Below, one piece after another: positions 23,329 to 25,943 of a stretch of DNA of 25,943 nt. Location of the stretch: contig JBMNTB010000025.1 in assembly GCA_050945515.1 (NCBI GenBank), forward strand, positions 1 to 25,943, given 5' to 3'. The notes beneath the pieces are model-generated. The model ran no database searches. It was given only the letters and a program-made list of their open reading frames with translations, and was not told where the DNA came from. The DNA comes from UBA1046 sp050945515 (GTDB lineage Bacteria > Bacillota > Clostridia > Saccharofermentanales > DTU023). Both the position numbers and the translations under genes were made by a program. Numbering within the stretch: the first letter of the stretch is position 1; every line of letters starts with the position of its first letter.

Positions 23329-23353
23329 ATTAGGCATTGAAAGGAATATCTAT

Positions 23354-23827
23354 TTGAGTCATAGTACTGAAGTGAAATTGATTGCAAAGAATCGCAGAGC
23401 CCTCTATGAATACGACATCTTAGAAACCTTAGAGGCAGGAATTGTTTTGAAGGGGACTGAGGTCAAATCTCTTAGACAGGGCAATCTTGCTTTTGCTGAC
23501 TCATGGATATCAATCCGTGATAATGAGGCATTCTTGGTCGGGTTACATATTTCTCCGTATGAGCAAGGTAATCGCTTTAATGTTGATCCTATGCGAGAGA
23601 GAAAACTATTACTAAATAGAAACGAGATTAGAAACCTTGAGGCTGGTATAATGCAGAAGGGTTTAACTCTAATTCCTGTTAAAATATATTTTCGTAAAGG
23701 ATTGGTTAAGTTAGAAATTGGTGTTGCTCGTGGGAAGAAGCTCCACGATAAGAGAGCCAGTCAACAAGAACGGGAAGTCAAACGAATGATTGAAACCAAA
23801 TTAAAAGAACAAACGAAAGGTTACTAA
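23354..23827 (+). CDS. smpB: SsrA-binding protein SmpB
   Basis: Binds the tRNA-like part of tmRNA and guides it to stalled ribosomes. Seen are IAKNRRALYEYDILETLEAGIVLKGTEVKSLRQG, the central FNVDPMRERKLLLN, IPVKIYFRKGLVKLEIGVARGKKLHDKR and the basic C-terminal tail. Reading back to 23294 adds 20 residues without family similarity. A TTG at 23354 with AAGGA (23341-23345) 8 bases upstream gives MSHSTEVKLIAKNRR and 157 residues, the normal SmpB length, and is preferred. The partner RNA gene ssrA lies about 1.3 kb downstream, with one gene between. Confidence 0.95.
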   Translation: MSHSTEVKLIAKNRRALYEYDILETLEAGIVLKGTEVKSLRQGNLAFADSWISIRDNEAFLVGLHISPYEQGNRFNVDPMRERKLLLNRNEIRNLEAGIMQKGLTLIPVKIYFRKGLVKLEIGVARGKKLHDKRASQQEREVKRMIETKLKEQTKGY

Positions 23828-23832
23828 AATAA

Positions 23833-24972
23833 ATGGCAAAGACATTAATGATTGGGCTAACAGGCTCAGGTTTTAACAGAAAAGTCAATGAGGACACATT
23901 CTCCTGCCAAGGTAGGATTTATCCTGACATGATTTCCGGTCATGAGGAAAAAAGCATCGGTTCCTCCGCTTATAATCAACTCTATATTATAACAGAGGGT
24001 TTTGGCGGACCTGCTATCGGTGACTTGTCAGGACGTGTGGCTCAGGCCTTGGCCCTTGAAATGTCCGAACACTTGGATCATTACAGAGGAGATGAATTTG
24101 ATTTTGTTAGCTTTAGTCGGGATTTCCTTATCGAAGCAGACCAGAGAATTAAAATTCAAATCCGCAATAAAACCGATCAGGCAGGTGGCATATCATTATG
24201 TCTGCTGTTGATTGATGGCAATGATGCTTATATTTTGAATCTAGGCAATACTGCCTCTTTTCTCTTTAGAGACGAAGATTTATTGCGCCTGACGAAGCCG
24301 AATATGTTTGCTAACGGTAACCCATCAATCTGGCTTGGTCAGGGGAGTCCTATTGCCATAACTGAATTTGAACCTGTTATCAGACGTCTGGTTCTAACCC
24401 CGGGAGATATTATTTTAATGGCAACTCAAAGTGTTTACAGCGCTTATTCGTCTGCGGATATGCATCAAGAATTTCTGTCACCGGATGCTTTTGCCGGTAC
24501 AATTAGAGCAATTCATGAGGGCAGTCTGTCATACAATGAAACTGAAAATCATACGACTGTTGCTGTAAAGATCCAGAGTTTAGAGCATAGTGAACCGATA
24601 CCGGTACCTGCAAAAGATTCCGAGTATCAGCATATTATGCCGAATCCATATCAGAGACCTTCTGAGAAATATAATCAACAGAAGAAAACTACTGCCTTCA
24701 GTATTCATGATAATATTCCCGGAGATGATGGGTATGATTATCATTCTGCCGGTAGAGCAGCCTCAGCAGCGCAGGAGTACTCACGCATGAAACAAATCAA
24801 CAATGAATTTGATGACCTGCAGGAGGATGGTGACATGAACTATCATCATGGTCCTGATACGGGCAATAAGTTTAGGGAAAATCCATTTGCTACTTTTTTC
24901 CGCTATCTATTACTGGGGTTCCTGATAGGACTAATTATTTTGCTTATTATCTGGTTCTTCGTCTTGAGCTGA
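23833..24972 (+). CDS. PP2C-like membrane protein with degenerate metal sites
   Basis: 379 residues: an N-terminal PP2C-type fold (about 1-247), a low-complexity hydrophilic region (about 250-345) rich in Tyr, His, Gln and Asp, and one C-terminal membrane helix (about 353-377) that would leave the domain in the cytoplasm. PP2C landmarks can be followed, but the metal-binding aspartates are mostly gone. N-E-D at 19-21 is kept, the DGMGG motif reads EGFGG (Glu55), the GDSRAY motif reads GNTASF, the SDGLTD motif reads TQSVYS (Gln199), and the final DNITV motif reads NHTTV (239-243). I infer a pseudophosphatase, perhaps a sensor or scaffold. The ATG is 5 bases after the smpB stop with only AAAGG 12 bases away, so translation may be coupled. 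It lies between smpB and ssrA. Confidence 0.75.
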   Translation: MAKTLMIGLTGSGFNRKVNEDTFSCQGRIYPDMISGHEEKSIGSSAYNQLYIITEGFGGPAIGDLSGRVAQALALEMSEHLDHYRGDEFDFVSFSRDFLIEADQRIKIQIRNKTDQAGGISLCLLLIDGNDAYILNLGNTASFLFRDEDLLRLTKPNMFANGNPSIWLGQGSPIAITEFEPVIRRLVLTPGDIILMATQSVYSAYSSADMHQEFLSPDAFAGTIRAIHEGSLSYNETENHTTVAVKIQSLEHSEPIPVPAKDSEYQHIMPNPYQRPSEKYNQQKKTTAFSIHDNIPGDDGYDYHSAGRAASAAQEYSRMKQINNEFDDLQEDGDMNYHHGPDTGNKFRENPFATFFRYLLLGFLIGLIILLIIWFFVLS

Positions 24973-25084
24973 TTGCGGAAATCATTGTATGAATATGAAA
25001 TGGTATGAAGACTACTAACACAATATGGCGGCTCTGAACAACCAGACTAGCCGGTAGATGATAGAAATTTCATGGCTATTATTG

Positions 25085-25090
25085 TATAAT
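25085..25090 (+). promoter_or_regulatory. -10 box of ssrA
   Basis: TATAAT at 25085-25090, about 22 bases before the mature 5' end of tmRNA, with no good -35. An alternative -10, TATATT, is at 25092-25097. The remaining bases from 24973 to 25084 hold no gene that I can see. Confidence 0.5.
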
Positions 25091-25111
25091 GTATATTACT
25101 GCATCGAATCT

Positions 25112-25486
25112 GGGAGCGCACTGGTTTCGACGGGGTTGTTGCATCTTGAGAAGCGGGTAGAGGATTCTCGTTGGCCTCTGTAAAAAACGAGAGAATTTTT
25201 AAATGCCAAAAAACCGGCACTAGCCGCTGCATAAGTACTGCGGCCGTCATACCTGAATATCTGCCATCAGGAGTCATGACGTCATTTGGCAGACCTTATC
25301 TGCTGGAGGTTAAACAGAGAAACTTTCTAACCCCTGCTTGACGGTTAGAATGTATTTAAAGCTACCGGACCGTCAAGCCTGTCGGTAGGCGTGGCGGAAG
25401 GGGAATACTCCAAGTACTGACTGCACCCGGAGAAACTCATGGGAATACGGTTCCGGACAGGGGTTCGACTCCCCTCGCTTCCACCA
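25112..25486 (+). ncRNA. ssrA: Transfer-messenger RNA (tmRNA)
   Basis: Rescues ribosomes on broken mRNAs and tags the nascent chain for degradation, with SmpB. The 5' GGGAGCG (25112-25118) pairs with CGCTTCC (25476-25482) to form the acceptor stem, followed by encoded ACCA to 25486. The 5' end has the conserved CTGGTTTCGACGGGG, and the 3' end has the T arm with GGGGTTCGACTCCCC. The tag frame ends with GCC GCT GCA TAA at 25223-25234. Reading back to an in-frame TAA at 25181-25183 allows at most KTREFLNAKKPALAAA; the exact resume codon is not resolved. Total length is 375 bases. The direct neighbour of smpB apart from the PP2C-like gene. Confidence 0.95.
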
Positions 25487-25494
25487 GATAAGAT

Positions 25495-25527
25495 AGCAGA
25501 TTTTGATAGAAAAATCTGCTTTTCTTT
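25495..25527 (+). terminator. Intrinsic terminator of ssrA
   Basis: AGCAGATTTT (25495-25504) pairs perfectly with AAAATCTGCT (25511-25520) around a 6-base loop, followed by TTTCTTT. It starts 9 bases after the tmRNA 3' end. Confidence 0.88.
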
Positions 25528-25540
25528 GAAGGCTTAAGCC

Positions 25541-25567
25541 TGTTGCGCACGTTGCTCGTGCGCAACA
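25541..25567 (+). repeat. Left-end hairpin of the IS200/IS605-type element
   Basis: TGTTGCGCAC (25541-25550) and GTGCGCAACA (25558-25567) form a perfect 10-bp stem with a 7-base loop. This is the expected recognition structure for a Y1 transposase at the left end. A weaker hairpin, CCACCC/GGGTGG, follows at 25573-25591. Confidence 0.75.
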
Positions 25568-25617
25568 ATAAACCACCCACTGTGCGGGTGGAGGGGATAA
25601 GCTTTAGCTTCAAGAAG

Positions 25618-25678
25618 CAAAACCTCCGTGGTACACTAGGCAAGCTACCACGCAAGCCAGAGTACAAAGGAGGTTTTG
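25618..25678 (+). promoter_or_regulatory. Leader stem-loop hiding the tnpA ribosome site
   Basis: CAAAACCTCC (25618-25627) pairs perfectly with GGAGGTTTTG (25669-25678), which contains the tnpA Shine-Dalgarno. Nested inside, GTGGTA (25628-25633) pairs with TACCAC (25646-25651). Sequestering the ribosome site is the known way IS200 elements keep transposase translation low. Confidence 0.75.
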
Positions 25679-25682
25679 ACCC

Positions 25683-25943
25683 ATGCAGGGTTCCCAAAGT
25701 TTATCACACACGAAGTGGGAGTGTAAGTACCATATTGTTTTCGCTCCGAAGTACCGCCGCCAAGTCATCTACGGCAAGCTGCGTCGAGATATCAGTCAGA
25801 TACTGGTCGAGTTATGCAGGCGCAAAGGGATAGAGATCTTAGCGGGAGAAGTCTGTATCGATCATATCCATATGCTAGTCAAGATTCCACCGAAATATAG
25901 TGTATCGGAGATTATGGGGTATCTAAAAGGAAAAAGTAGCCTG
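25683..25943 (+). CDS. tnpA: IS200/IS605 family Y1 transposase TnpA (partial, 3' end outside window)
   Basis: An HUH-type single-strand transposase that cuts at hairpin ends with a tyrosine. The first 87 codons are open to the window edge. Visible are KYHIVFAPKYRRQVIYG near the N-terminus, the HUH motif DHIHMLV with His61 and His63, and IPPKYSVSEIMGYLKGKSS. The catalytic tyrosine normally lies near residue 125-130 and is not in the window. GGAGG (25669-25673) is 9 bases before the ATG and buried in a stem. The frame is intact as far as it can be read. Confidence 0.92.
   Translation, partial: MQGSQSLSHTKWECKYHIVFAPKYRRQVIYGKLRRDISQILVELCRRKGIEILAGEVCIDHIHMLVKIPPKYSVSEIMGYLKGKSSL

Larger units (their letters stand above)
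25531..25943 (+). mobile_element. IS200/IS605-type insertion sequence, left part, cut by window end
   Basis: The stretch behind the ssrA terminator holds a strong subterminal hairpin, further stem-loops, and a Y1 transposase start, all typical of the IS200/IS605 group, which moves as single strands and has hairpin ends rather than terminal inverted repeats. The left boundary is not certain; it lies between about 25521 (the T-rich terminator tail) and 25541. A GGCTTAAGCC palindrome is at 25531-25540. The right end is outside the window, so it cannot be said whether tnpB is present. Confidence 0.8.

Noticed and set aside
23294..23353. Longer SmpB N-terminus starting at 23294
   Set aside because: The added residues have no SmpB similarity, and the TTG at 23354 has a good ribosome site and gives the normal family length.
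25373..25697. Minus-strand open frames across ssrA and the IS left end
   Set aside because: They run through the conserved tmRNA 3' domain and hairpins and resemble spurious translations of RNA genes.

Overview
This window looks like chromosome from a low-GC Gram-positive anaerobe, probably class Clostridia. The evidence is the gene set (pta-ackA, four-cysteine L32, Der, PC4-like YdbC, single-chain PurL, ZapA, membrane-anchored SH3b/3D wall protein, sortase), strong GGAGG-type ribosome sites, TTG and GTG starts, and sigma-A promoters of the TTGACA-17-TAAAAT or extended -10 (TGnTATAAT) kind. I cannot assign a genus from sequence alone. About 95% is coding and no gene-free stretch exceeds 300 bases. 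I see no rRNA, tRNA, CRISPR array or prophage.

Layout. 181-2412 holds acetate fermentation (pta, ackA). 2474-4180 holds rpmF behind its own promoter and a structured leader, a terminator, then der. 4219-5358 is mltG, convergent with a minus-strand pair (5364-7687): an AI-2E-family membrane protein and a CPBP-like membrane protein that lacks the catalytic residues. 7803-10490 is glgP and a ydbC/PC4 gene. 10573-11319 is an orphan sortase on the minus strand. 11600-17296 is htpG followed closely by purL. 17413-21034 is a plus-strand run: SH3b/3D cell-wall protein, rsmA, zapA, dut. 21031-22017 is a minus-strand alpha/beta-hydrolase-like gene. 22092-25486 holds tsaD, smpB, a PP2C-like membrane protein and ssrA (tmRNA). 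From about 25530 to the window end is the left part of an IS200/IS605-type element, inserted just behind the ssrA terminator and cut off by the window.

How the genes fit together. Most are housekeeping: energy (pta/ackA, glgP), ribosome biogenesis and translation quality (rpmF, der, rsmA, tsaD for tRNA t6A, smpB+ssrA for rescue of stalled ribosomes), wall and division (mltG, the 3D protein, zapA, sortase), nucleotides (purL, dut) and protein folding (htpG).

The most unusual signal is a set of full-length, in-frame proteins whose active-site residues are replaced. The PurL glutaminase domain has lost its cysteine and histidine. The PP2C-like protein between smpB and ssrA has lost most metal-binding aspartates. 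The alpha/beta hydrolase has Gly in place of the nucleophile Ser. The CPBP-like protein lacks the EExxxR and His motifs. Secondary signals are a dUTPase with an insertion of about 50 residues, an rpmF leader with mutually exclusive hairpins and no yceD/DUF177 gene beside it, palindromes around the htpG and sortase promoters, and stop codons that lie inside the next gene's promoter. All function calls come from reading motifs by eye; no search was run.
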